NCBI GenBank assembly: GCA_024734555.1
Contig: JANPWX010000009.1
Coordinates: 2,175,728-2,239,727 of the forward strand
Length of the DNA: 64,000 nucleotides
Direction: 5' to 3'
Source: Trochalopteron elliotii
Lineage: Eukaryota; Chordata; Aves; Passeriformes; Leiothrichidae
Under the pieces are notes generated by a model, which was given only the letters and a program-made list of their open reading frames with translations, had not been told where the DNA came from and ran no database searches. Below, piece by piece: positions 35,603-47,500 of the stretch. A program made the translations under genes and the position numbers. The first letter of the stretch is position 1. Each line of letters begins with the position of its first letter.

Positions 35603-38600
35603 CTGCCTGCCTTTGAACAAGAGCAAAGGACAAATGCATGTAGCAAAGGAGACACAGAGCTCACCCTCTTCTGAAAATGCATGTGCTGTGAACAATGACC
35701 TCTGTGTCAACCCACAGCACTAAACTGTCCCTGGTAACATTACAAAACACCTGTTCCTTTCATATTTTATTTGTCATGCTATTATAATCATTGCTCCACA
35801 GAACAGCAGAGGAACATTGCCTTTCCTTTCCCAGAAACTGTACAGATCTGTACACTCGTGTTGCAACTGCACCACTCATAAACTGGCTGCTCAGCAGTGT
35901 TACAAATGCCAGGTGTGTTGCAGTATTTTTCGCTTTCAAGGCAGTGCATTTATCAAACACTGTTTCCCCATCACAGGTGACATTTATGCCACTTGCAGAG
36001 TTGTGACATTACCTTGGCTTTTGCCTGCAGCTGCCTGCTGCTGTTCCTTGCAGTGCCACCTATTCCTGCAGCAGGCATGGGAGGGTTGACCATCCCTGCA
36101 GACTTTTCCGGGGTCAGGCTCTGTAACAGCGATGTTCAGCTGCTGAACATAACTGAAGGGGAAGAAGTGTTGATATAGAAACAGTGCAGGCAATGTTGCA
36201 TTTCTGAGGAGTTGCTAAGTGTTTACTCCTTCAGGAGCCAGCTGTGGAGCTCTGGTCTGGATGCAGGCCCTGGCATACAGCAGACATTGAATAGGGATAG
36301 GTTTACTCCATACTTATCTCTGTTTACCCCTGGTAAAAAGTCCCAGCAGATTTTTGTTTCTTTTTTATTTTGTTGCAAATGTATTTTGGGAAAACAGATT
36401 TATTCATGTGTCCATGCTGTAGCTTTATTTAGTAACTTGAGTGTCATTTTTCATTTTGCTTAAGCTGCCCCTAGCTGCTGCACTGTTTGAACTAAATGGG
36501 CAAAGAAAAGGGAGATGTGTGTGTTGGGAAAAGGATAGAGAAATTGTGTCTGGTTCCATGAGGTGATTCCCTGCCTGAGACTAAGGGAATTTCTTACTAT
36601 TGTGCCAGTGCTGCTGGAAACTCACAACAGCATTTGATATTGAGAAGGCTTGTGTGCAACTTTGAGCTAGCAGACTACAGACTCACTGGCAACAGAGGTT
36701 TCTTGTTTTTTTCTGAGAGCAGTCTGGTGTCTGATATCTGCAACCAGATGCTGCAGTACTCTGTCCTGCTTCTGATTTTAAAATATACCTCTTGCCAGGC
36801 AGTGGTACCAGGGGCAGGAGATGACCATGCCCATGGACAGTCACCCCAGGTGCTCAGGGGAGACTGCTCTTTCCATGAACATTTCTTTGGAGTGCCTCAG
36901 CCTGCCAGGTCACAGGGAATGTGCAATAGTGCAGTTGCAGGAGATATTTCTCTGGGCTGTGCTTCTCCTTGGTTAAAACGAAGGTCAATTTTCTGCCAAA
37001 GGATACAACTGCAGTTCACACCAAGTGTCTGAGTAACTACAGCCAAGTGACACATGGTGACCAGAGTTAAAGTCCAGATCAGAGTGGTGAGCTTTCCATC
37101 TTGCAGAAGAAACCTCGCTGGGCTTCCCTTTCACCATAGGCTGACCACTTGTCTCAAAAAGCTTTCTCTTTCTAGGACAAAAGTATTAAAGAAAATTGTA
37201 TGTCCTTACTGTGGAGTGATAGAGAAGCAGGAGTCCTTCTCTTGCATGTAATCCTAAACCACGTCACTTTGTGATACAGACCCACCCCATTATACATTTT
37301 GTGAGCCTTGCAAAATTTTACACTTTTGGTGTATGACTCATACTGCTAAGCCTGTTCTACCACAGGCAGAGGGTATGTGAGGGGCTAATGGAAAATCAGA
37401 GCTTGCAATTGTCCAGGTTTAAAATGCAGAGCCAAAAGGCACTGCCAGTGGTGAAAGACTGTATTTGTGTCATCATGCCACTATGCTGATCCATCAGTGC
37501 TGGAGCATGTGGGATACCTCTGTGACAGCTTTCACAAAGTCATACATCAAATTACAGGCACACGCCAGTGCCTTTGGAAAAATGGCTTTTGCAAAACTCA
37601 TTTCTCCCTGACTACACATTCAAACTCTGTGAATGAATCACTGCAGATAGAAAATAGATAAAGAAAATAGAGTGGAGTAGTGTAAAATTGGAAAAAGTAC
37701 TTCCAAGTGTATTCAGGGTGATGATTTATAGTGAAACAGGTAAGCAAATATCTCTCTCCAATCTCTTCCTCTTCCATTCACTATTATGATGCTGCAGTGG
37801 TGAGAAGTTGTAACAACCTGGTCATTTCTAAAATTTCTTCAAAATAATACAGCTGTATTTGTCAGGAAAAGCAAGTCAGTCGAGGAGAATTTTGCCAAAA
37901 GCAAATGTTACTTTGGGGAAAGAGATTGGATTTGGCATTGGATTTGGCTCTAGGGCTTTATGAGGACACAAAAGCCAGGGTTCACTTTTGCATTCTGCCA
38001 CATTCACCCCAAAAGGATGGTGAGGACCATGGATAACTCTGTGCATCCCAGGGCAGCCAACACAAGGGGATCTCCTGAGCTCCTGTTTGGCAGATATAAA
38101 CAGCCAAGGAAGGGAATAATGTGTGAACATCACACCAGTGACATATATGAGAACAGACAATGCCAGAAAGACCCGAGGTCATTCTGGCCAGCTTGATGTT
38201 TACTGGCTTCCAGCTCCTGATTTAAATTTTGTTACTGAGAACATGGATTTAAAGTGTGTTCCAAAATCCAGAGAGATGAGCAGTAAAAAGATTGCATGTA
38301 GCAAGTGCAAAGTGAAGAAGTCCATTGGCTGAGTAGTGAAATCGTCTCATCACAAACAGAAAGCTAGCCCCTTCTAGCTGAGTGTGAAAGGTTTCTGCAG
38401 AGAGCACTGATACAGGTATCTGGACCACCAAGGCTCACCAGATACAATGCTTTAGCAGTACTAGTTTCTCACATACCATAAGCTAAAAAAACTGCTCCTT
38501 TACAACAAGGAAAATAGAAAGGTGAGGGTGGACATCTGTTTCTCACAGTGTACAAAAATGAGTATGAATAAAGCTTAGAAACTCTATTTTTTCTCCTGCC

Positions 38601-39846
38601 GTGAGACTTCAGGAGGTCTGGAGACCCCAGTTTGCATGTGCAGTTCTGACACTGAGAAGCCTGATGTAGATCAGCTCCTAGTATAGATACGAGTATAGAA
38701 TTGATCATTGTTCTCACACCAAACACTGCAAGGTCAGTGTTTGGGAATGGGTCTAGTTTGTTGCATACCCTGTAGCAACAACCAAACTGTCCCAGTAATC
38801 CAGACTGATGGACAGGCATTAATTTCCACTTCCTGAGGGTGTATGCCACCCAGAAATAGGAATGCCAGTAACTGCAGAACTTCTATCAATTCAATATATA
38901 ACAGAGGAAGATAATTGCTTCAGATAATAGATAATTGGGCTAAAATAGCAGTACGCCTGGTGTGAAACTGCACCATATAGGCTTTTCCTCATAATTTACT
39001 GGTGTTGAAAACTCGAGTTGTGAACAACAAATGGTCTTCAGATTTAACATTATAATACTTAATATGATGATACTCTGTACCAGTGAAGGATTACTAAACT
39101 GCGGAATCTTAACAATTTCTCTTTCTCACATTCTGCTGATTCTTCTCTACCATTTGCTAATCCATCACTGCTCTTTACATCCTAGTCCCTCCTCTTGCTG
39201 CAAATGATCCCTGTCTAAAAACACAGGAAGAGGCAAAGATAATGTTTTCCTTCATTTGATTGCTACTCTTCTTCATGTGATTTTTCTCTCCAAGTGGGTG
39301 TTCTGCAGCACCAAATTCATGCTGGTGAAATGTGCACACACCTAACATCCAGCTCATTCATGGTGGAAGGAGCCAGAGCCTTAGCAGGACCATATCTAGG
39401 TCACCAGTGTGCAAATAAGTAGGTCAGTAAGGAGTGGAAGTAGGTTATCCTATTGTTATGAGGGGTGAGGGCTGCCCATCCACTTCTAGGGTACATTTCC
39501 AGAACACAATAAGGCAGCATCACAACTGACATTGACATTGACTGGTGTCCCCCCTGGGGATATCCACAGAGATGCCAGGAAATAAATGGACAAGGAAACA
39601 AAACTACCCTGTCACATGGGAGAGGGCACACTCAGGTCTTGATGCAGGCATATTGGGAGAACAGCACGCAACCTGCCTGGTGAGCCTTTTGCTTTCCCAT
39701 CCATTCTGTGCCTGATTAATGGACAGAAAAAGGACTTCACTTTCCAGGGCTTTATTCTGACACATTTCATCAGCTCTATCACTTGAGAGTACATAGAAGA
39801 CAAATAGTTTTATCTTATTATGTCAGAACAAATTGCAGCCTACAGG

Positions 39847-39950
39847 CCTGATTCTCTGCACTGTTATGCTAGTTTTACGCTGGTGCAATTTTACTGAGCA
39901 CTGATGAGCTCCACCAGACTAAAACCAGCATGACAGCATGAGGATGCAGG
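39847..39950. repeat. Ancient palindromic (MITE-like) repeat
   Basis: Two 20-base arms, 39,866-39,885 (ATGCTAGTTTTACGCTGGTG) and 39,912-39,931, are inverted and match at 17 of 20 positions around a 26-base loop. The pairing continues more weakly outward to CCTGATTCTC on the left and GATGCAGG on the right. The left arm with its CCTGATTCTC lead-in resembles a widespread old amniote palindromic repeat that I recall from reptile genomes (a 'cctgattctc ... acaccggtgtaa' type). It is non-coding and likely a fossil non-autonomous DNA transposon or conserved exapted copy. Confidence 0.55.
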
Positions 39951-41388
39951 TTCTTCCTCTTCCAGAGGATGGAAGATAGAGCTCCAAGGCCCTGCTGCAT
40001 CAATAGCAGTGCTCCCAAGTACAGCCTCGATGAAAAGTAAAGCCAGACATTGCACTTTGAATCGTGGTTATTTCCAGGGCAAGGAAGAGAAAGATGTAGT
40101 CAAGGTATTGTGCAGTAGTTGTGTTATGGCAGGTCCTGGCTTGGCTGTCAGTTTTCTATGGGAGGCACAGGTTACAAGAGGAACCGATGGCATGTTCCCA
40201 GTGGCTGGTGGCTATTTAGGGCAATGTCTCCCCTCAGCTCTGTGTCCATTTACCTCTCAGCCTTGGCTAAAAGCATTTCACAAAGCGTTTGAAAGAAAGT
40301 GCTTCTGCAGTATTCGTTCTGTAGTTTCCCTGTAAAGAAACAGCTGCTCAGAGTGAGGAGGAGAGAGGATGCAAAGCAGAGGTCATGTGGTAATTTGTAA
40401 GAGCAAAGGCTCTTGTAGGCTAGTCCCAGTTTTTTTTCATTAGGGTCCCCCAAAGTGCCTGAAGATGAGGAATGTCTTGTCCAGAGTTTGTCCTGATTTC
40501 TTAAGTTTCTCCAGGCTGGCCTCATGCAAGCCAGTGAGGTAGAAAAAGGAGGAGAAAAGGATCAGATCACTTCCCACCCACCCAGCTTATGTAGTTTCTT
40601 TGCTTGTCTTTCAGTGTTCTACCTTCTTATCCAGGCTGGTTTGGATGTAAAACCAAACTGAAGGGAGGAGGGAAAGGAGTGAAGCCTAACATTAATCTGA
40701 ATAAATCAGACAAATTATATATATTCCCTTTGCCTCTCTCCAAGAATGAAGCCTGTGTCCACACTCCAGCTTTTAACTGAATTATTTTGAAGGACAAAGG
40801 TATGTGAGCTCTAAGCCTTTCAACTCCTGCAATGAGGTCCAGCTCACCTATAAAGTCTTCTCTGATAGTTTGACAAGAGTAACTGAGCGACACATGCAGA
40901 AAGGGGACATGACAAATGCCATGTTAAACAAAAACAAAATATAAACTACTACAGGGATCTCAGCTGTATAAAAAATATGCTGACAGGAGACCTGGGTGCT
41001 TTTTGGCATATTTTTTTAATGGGAATTTGTTTAGTACCCACCCCTGTAATATCTTGTTGCTCTATTAAATGGTTTCCCCCTTGCTCCCTCTGCTTTGTCC
41101 TAGTCCTATCTTAGGGTTGCAGAGCCCTGACAATTATCAGGACCACTACTATTATCTGCAATTTCCTGGGTGCAGCATAACATGTGATCCAAGAACATCC
41201 TTTCTCTCCACTTCCCATCTCTCTAGATAACAGCATCCCACAGAGTTCAGTTACTATTCACTGCTTCCAAAAACCTCATTTTTGCTTTGCTGGGAGCTGG
41301 AAGCTGCTGACATGTGTAACTTAGTATGTTTTGCTTTGAATTTATAAAGTACCTGTGGTCTTTGTAATGCACAGTTCTTGCATAGTAG

Positions 41389-41410
41389 AAAAAAAAAAAG
41401 AAAAAAAGAA
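41389..41410 (+). repeat. A-rich simple tract
   Basis: Runs of A interrupted by single G residues. It is not clearly the tail of a recognisable element. Confidence 0.8.
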
Positions 41411-41700
41411 GAACTAACTCAAATGTAAGATAAGCAAGTAACTGAGCATGCCTGCTTGGAAATGGCTGGATTTTTATCAGGAAATAAGCATGCACAGAAA
41501 CCTTATTTAAACAGCAGCATGTGTCACTCCCTTTAAGGCTTTTACTTAGGAACGGATACCATATTCTATAATACATGTATATGAAATAGATTTGAGGACA
41601 AATAGTTGCTATTTAATTTCTGATAAAAAATTTCAGAACACTTTAATAGATTAAGTCCCGAAATCACTGTAAGCTAGGTAAGCAATATAAATCTCCCCAC

Positions 41701-41882
41701 AGAATCACAGAATCAGCTGAATTGGAAGGGACCCACAGGGATCATCCAGTCCATCTCCTGGCCTGCATAGGACCATCCTCAAGAGTCCCTGCTGAGAGCA
41801 TTGTCCAAACGCTTCTTGAACTCTGTGACCACTTCCCTGGGGAGCCTGTTCCAGTGCCTAATCACCTTTTCACTCTTTATCT
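41701..41882 (-). mobile_element. 5'-truncated CR1 LINE 3' end
   Basis: The plus reading starts with the reverse-complemented tail AGAATCACAGAATCAGCTGA and the GGAAGGGACCCACAGGGATC block. It continues through ATCCAGTCCATCTCCTGGCC, GAGAGCATTGTCCAAACGC, TTCTTGAACTCTGTGACCAC and CTGTTCCAGTGCCTAATCAC. The ACCCACAGGGATCATCCAG version of the tail marks a different CR1 subfamily from the AACCCAAACC-type copies at 24.6 and 57.3 kb. It is truncated at about 41,882 and inactive. Confidence 0.94.
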
Positions 41883-41934
41883 GCTGTATACTCACTGATT
41901 CAGGGGACACAGGCTACAGCTATACTAGGACCTT

Positions 41935-42013
41935 AATATATTCTTAATATAATTAATTATATTAATTATATGGAATTAATTTTATGGAATATTCCATATT
42001 AATTATATGGAAT
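41935..42013 (+). repeat. AT-rich repeat with direct and inverted copies of a 16-mer
   Basis: The 16-mer ATTAATTATATGGAAT occurs at 41,961-41,976 and 41,998-42,013, with a one-mismatch copy at 41,975-41,990. An inverted, slightly diverged copy follows at 41,991-42,006, so that GGAAT/ATTCC forms a palindrome centre at 41,990/41,991. The whole segment could fold as a hairpin or cruciform. No flanking element explains it. Confidence 0.85.
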
Positions 42014-43445
42014 ACTTAATTCCCAGGACCTTTCTCTGGACTGAAGCCAACCACGTCCCTGGTCTCAAATTCTCCTGCTCCCAAAAACAGGACGCTGGAC
42101 TGAAACTGCCTATGGTGAGCGGTACTTGGCCTATCCTACATGTCCCCAGAGATGGTTTGGGAGACAAAACTGTGCTGGTCATGACTCAAATGACCGAACA
42201 AAGTCAAAGTCAAGTCCCAGCAACCAACTGTACTGGAGAGTTTCCTGTTGCTGTTTAACTTAGCCATGTAGGTACAACCAGAGAGAGTTTGTGCCATGAC
42301 AGAGCAGAGCTCCTGAATCCCAGTTCTTCTTTCCATGGCCCAAGACCTTGGGTCCACTGTAAATTTTAGGATATCATTGCTGTACTCTGTAAACCCTGGT
42401 GTCTATTCAGAATGAAGGAAGCAGACATTAGGTAAATAAAAACCAAACTATGGTGCTGTATAACCTTACAAGATGCATGTATGTGACTTTAGGCTAGATT
42501 ATTCTTGTACTTGAGCAGCTAAGTTCACCATCACTAATGTATAAAAAAGGCATTGTGTTGACACATTTGCAGAAAAAGTCCAACTGTGACTGTGAGTCAC
42601 ATTTCACTTACACTTGTATTTCTATACAGTCCTTTCACAGTGCTCCTGCTCTAGGCAGAACTCATTGTGATTAGTCATCTAATTCAAACTAATTATTACG
42701 GCAAGAGAAGTTTTCTGAGTGCTTGAAGAGAAGGCATTGATTTTTTGTGGGCTGTCTGCTGTCATGACGTTTCAGAAGAGACAATAAAACATGCAAAAGA
42801 GGAAGAAGAACAGAGTGTAAAGAAACAAAACTAGGGAAATATTTTGATTGCAGAGGAAGTTGGCTAGTCAAGGAGTCTCTCTCTGTGCATGATGCTGTTT
42901 ATTTTCTGGTTAAATTTAGATACTGGCTATTGGACAGCAAGACAATTGTGAAGGCTTTCTAGTGGGTGGGACTGGTTTTATGGCCCATTAAGCTATTGCA
43001 GAATAACCATAAAGAGTGCATTAAATCAGTACCTTAGGCAAAGGTAGGCAGAGTTGCATGCTCACATGTACATATTTCATACACTTACACTTTTTGCTTT
43101 TGCATTGAAGTTGTTTGTGCATTTCCTCACGCTGAAGACAGTGTGCATTAAGGATTCTCAAGCCAAGGAAAGGGCAGCAATATTGCAAGTCAGCACAGGG
43201 GATCTTTAGTAGGCAAGAGAGATTTAAACCTTCCTTTCAAGCTATTTCAAGAATTATGAAAAGTAAAATGGCTTTGGACACTTTATGCAATTTTACAGGG
43301 TGAGAGAATTAGAAATGTGTCCGGTACACACAAAAACAGGCCTACACATTTTTCTGTCACCATGAAGAAATTCACTGGAAATCCACAGATTATTATTTTT
43401 TTAATTGTTCTACCCTCATGCGGTTTAGGAATAATAATAAGTGAC

Positions 43446-43473
43446 AAAAAAAAAAAAAAAACCACCAAAAAAA
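43446..43473 (+). repeat. A-rich simple tract
   Basis: Sixteen consecutive A residues followed by ACC-interrupted A runs. Confidence 0.85.
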
Positions 43474-44519
43474 CAACTGAACCAACATGTGTATACCAGA
43501 ACAACAGAAAAAAATTCCAAGCTAAGCAAAGAAATTATTAATTAGTTTCTCATTAGTCAGGGGCTTTTTCATCCATCTTGTGGGCTTTACAGTATATTGC
43601 TTGGACAAAACATGGAACTGTTCCCAACCCTACAAGGTAAACAATGCTATATATCAATTTCTCTTCACACTATTTCTGAGTTGCATCCATGTCTACCCAA
43701 TCATATATTGGCATGATTTTTATGCCAGTTATGGGGGTAAATGATATATTTGGGAGTGACTTTTCCTGTTACTTACAGGGCAAAACCCCTTCTCAGAAAT
43801 CCATTGTGTGATCACAAATTGCACACAAATCTTGGAGGTCTTTATTTGTAGGTAGTCTGGACCATAGATAACACTTTGCAACACCATCTACTTGAGGCTT
43901 GGAAAAACCCCAATCACATAAGTTGATTGTATTCCCCTGTAGCTCTGTGACAACTGGTTATTCAATGTTTGCAAAGGGATCTGATAACGAAATATGCTTC
44001 AGGCTGCTTGTGTCCTGTGCATGAAGCATTAGGTTTTCTTAATGCAACATTAAAAGGTTGCCTATCTCCAGGGACTATTCCCCCTAGATATATGCACACC
44101 TATAAAATGAAAGCACAGGAGGCACAATTACACTCCATAGTTTTTAAATGAATAGCACAAAGTCCCCTCCCCCAGTGACAAGATGCAAAGCTCTCAGAAA
44201 TAATAGGGGTGTTGTGTGCTTGTTTCCTACTTCTCTTACCATTCATTTTATCTCCATAAATACTCAGAGGCTGTGGTTGGGGTTTTCTGGAGACAAAACT
44301 CATCAGCCTTTTCTGTTCTTAATGCAGAGAGTGTACCCTTGAGGAGGCCAGTGCTGACACACTTGGTGTTTCAGTCTTTGCTTCAAGCTGTCTCCTGTCA
44401 ACCCAAACCTCCTTCATGGATAGAAAATGTGTGCAAACCAGTTCTCTCCTCCTGAAACCATTCAGAGCCACGTGGAGGGGCGCTCTTGAAAAAAACCCAA
44501 CCAATACCCTACCTATCTC

Positions 44520-44575
44520 TAATATTTATATACATATATTAATATTTATGTATTTATATGTGCATGTAATTATTA
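44520..44575 (+). repeat. AT-rich low-complexity tract
   Basis: Irregular ATATTTATATAC-like repeats over about 56 bases, with no unit repeated exactly more than twice. Confidence 0.7.
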
Positions 44576-47500
44576 ACAATTATCTTGAGAACTGAACAGA
44601 ACTTTTATAGCAAAATAAGTAGCATGTACTCATTTGACAGATAGTTTGTTTTCACTACATCTGTTTGAGAGAGGGGGGAAGAAAAGACAAAAAGCCCTAA
44701 GGGCCTAAACTGCTCCTGGGTTTTGAACTACAGCCAACATATAATATCTAAGGCTGATGCTTTTCAAGAGCTTCCAAAGCACATACAAGATGGAAAATCA
44801 AATATGCAGTAAAATCCTGACAGTACTTTTTTCCCAACAACTGTAGTTCCTACCAGTTGTTGTGATGAAGCCATGCTACACAGATAGGAGGATTTTTGTG
44901 GAATTCTGCAAGACAATGAATCTGAGGCAGGTGGAGGAGAGAGATGACCTGTTCTAGGGGGTCATTTTCTGGGTCTCTGCTGTATCTTCTCTATAAACTT
45001 TCATCATATTTTCCTGTATCCAACTCCACCTCCAAAACCAGCATGACCAACTCATTTTGTGTCCCTGTCATGTCCACAACCTCATATCATTAACAGCTTT
45101 CTTGGGCCAATTTTCCACTAAAATTTCAACTCCAGCACCTTTGCAGGTCTTCTACCTTTACTTATCCGAGCAACTGAGCAAAAAACAGTGTTTTGTGGCT
45201 TTTTCAGAAGCCATGCAGAAATTGCTGTGTAGGCAACCATCTACATTACTGCTAATTGGCCAACTGCTTCTCCTAAATCCCTTCAGAGCAAACAAAAGTA
45301 AGAGGTGATGACTGCCTTTCCATTTCTAGAAGCATTAATGTGGCCACTTCTCCACCTCCTTAACTCTCTAGAGTTTTACACTAAATGTGGGCAGTTTTAA
45401 AATATCTTTCACCACATTTGTTTGAAATTGGTTAAAAAGGTCAAAAGGTGTTGCAAATAGCAGCAGGGATGATGAGGAAAACTGATGGATGGGTAGATAG
45501 ATATCAGTTCACATAAGTTTTTTTCCTTAGGAACCACACTGAAAGCAAGTTAGAAATGTTGAAAAAATGATTCTTGGTTGTGCTTTGTGGTTAACAGATC
45601 TGGGGTTTATTCTGTTGTTGCTATGGATACATTGTTATTGTGTACCATAATATAATAGCAGCAAAGAGGGTTAGTGCCAAGAGATAGATAGGAGGTAGGT
45701 CTGTTGTCACATCAGGTTCCATGCAGTCCAGGGGATATGGTGCTGTGCTCTAATTAATGCTGACTTTGAATGCCTCAATCGCAAATTAACATGTTCAACT
45801 GACTTGTGGTGAAGAGAAAGACAAGGAATGTGTTCTGATCAGCCCTGGCCCATGAGAAACACCAGCACAATCCAGTCCTGCTAAATCCAGAAACTTTTTT
45901 ACTTCATCTTAGCCACAGTCCATTCTTCCTCCCTGCTCCCAAGAAGGAGCAAAAAGGAGGTCAAGTCCTCCTCTCATTCACACTGTCCAGACTGCTCTCT
46001 CTGGCCAGACAGTGTACTTGTCTAGTGTCCCTCTGGGTGTGCTGGTGCTCACTGAGCCCTGAGTGGAGCAGAGCAGCAGTGACCTGTCTGCTCACAGCCA
46101 AGCCCTCAGAGGAGCCTGGGAAGCTCTCTCAGCCTTGGGGTACTTCTGCAGGAATGTTGCAGGCATAGTAGCCATGCTCATTCCTACCTCATCAGGAAGA
46201 CAAGCAAACTGTGCCTTCCTGGCAACGCTGATCTTTCCAGAAAGTGGAGAAAAATTCACCTCTCCCAAAGGAAATTCTTCAAAATCCTTCTCTCTGAGGA
46301 GCGATATGTTTGTTTTCTGTGAATATGTGAGAAGGGAAAGACCAGAAAGGAAATTTAATCTAGAGTACATCACAGTCAGGAAGAGATAAATACTAACTGA
46401 TAATGAATGCCTGTAACCTTGTTATTTAAGGTTTCCAATTGACAGGAGAATGAAGTAATGAATGATTAGAACAGCAGAGGAGACAAAAACCTGGCAAATT
46501 AAGCTCAGTGAACATAAAAGGAATATAAGGCAGTTGCCTACCAAAGACCTGTGCCTGATGACCTAGCAGCACCTTCCCTCCTACACTCCTGGGGACTGCT
46601 TCCACACCAATTCCTCCTCCTGGCCCAGACACTGAAGGTGCAATTAGCTGGCAATTGTGGGTTGTGAGTCATTCCAAGAAAAACTACCCCCTTCACGCAG
46701 AGACTAGTGAGTAAAAAGGCTCACAGGTCACCTAATACAAGTAGTCAGTGCCATGAAGTGTCATTTCTTCCATGGTGACAGGACCTTCATTTGTGGTCGT
46801 AAGTGTGATCCACTGCTGCTGCTCAGGATGTGCTTAAATTACAGCATTGCCTGTAGCTTCCAGCTTGCCCCTAGCTTCCTACCAAATGCTCTTCTCTGAA
46901 CCCACTGTCAGCCCTTGTCTCCCATCAGCTACTTCCTCTAGGAGCTCCTTGTGCTGACAAAGACTCCATCCAACTTTCTACCAGAATTATACATTATACA
47001 ATTCTACATATATTCTTTCTCTGAAAGTCAAAAAGGAAATAGGTACTCAGATTTCATGGTGATGAAAACCCCTAAAAATCCTTAAGAAGGAAGAGAAGCA
47101 AACAAACCATCCAGTCTGCCTTTTGCCAACCTTTTAAAGGACTAAAATGACAACTATAGTGTGAATCCAAAATGGAAGACCAGGAAAATTTGGTGTCTGC
47201 CTTAATTCTGGGTCACCTGGTTGTGACTGACAGCTTGCCAGAGTCATCAGTCCCAAACAACTCAACCCTTATTGTTGTGCTCCATGATTGTCTGCAAAGC
47301 AACTGCACAGACTAGCACAATCTTTATAAAGGCTCTGTTCCTCACTGGAATTTAATTGTGAAAAGTCTGCCTTCTGCAGAAACTTGTGATCTGGGATTCA
47401 GTGGCACAGGCTTATTATGTAAAAGGCTACCAGCCTGCTCATAGGCATGTAATGCTGACCCTTTTCTCTGCTCAAGCACCTTCTGGAGTAACTGCTGGCA

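Larger units (their letters stand above)
35603..41700. other. Non-coding stretch, no gene recognised
   Basis: It contains the ancient palindromic repeat at 39.85 kb and an A-rich run at 41.39 kb (listed separately). Open frames reach 132 codons (36,634-37,032, plus) without recognisable motifs. No CpG island or convincing exon is present. Confidence 0.5.
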
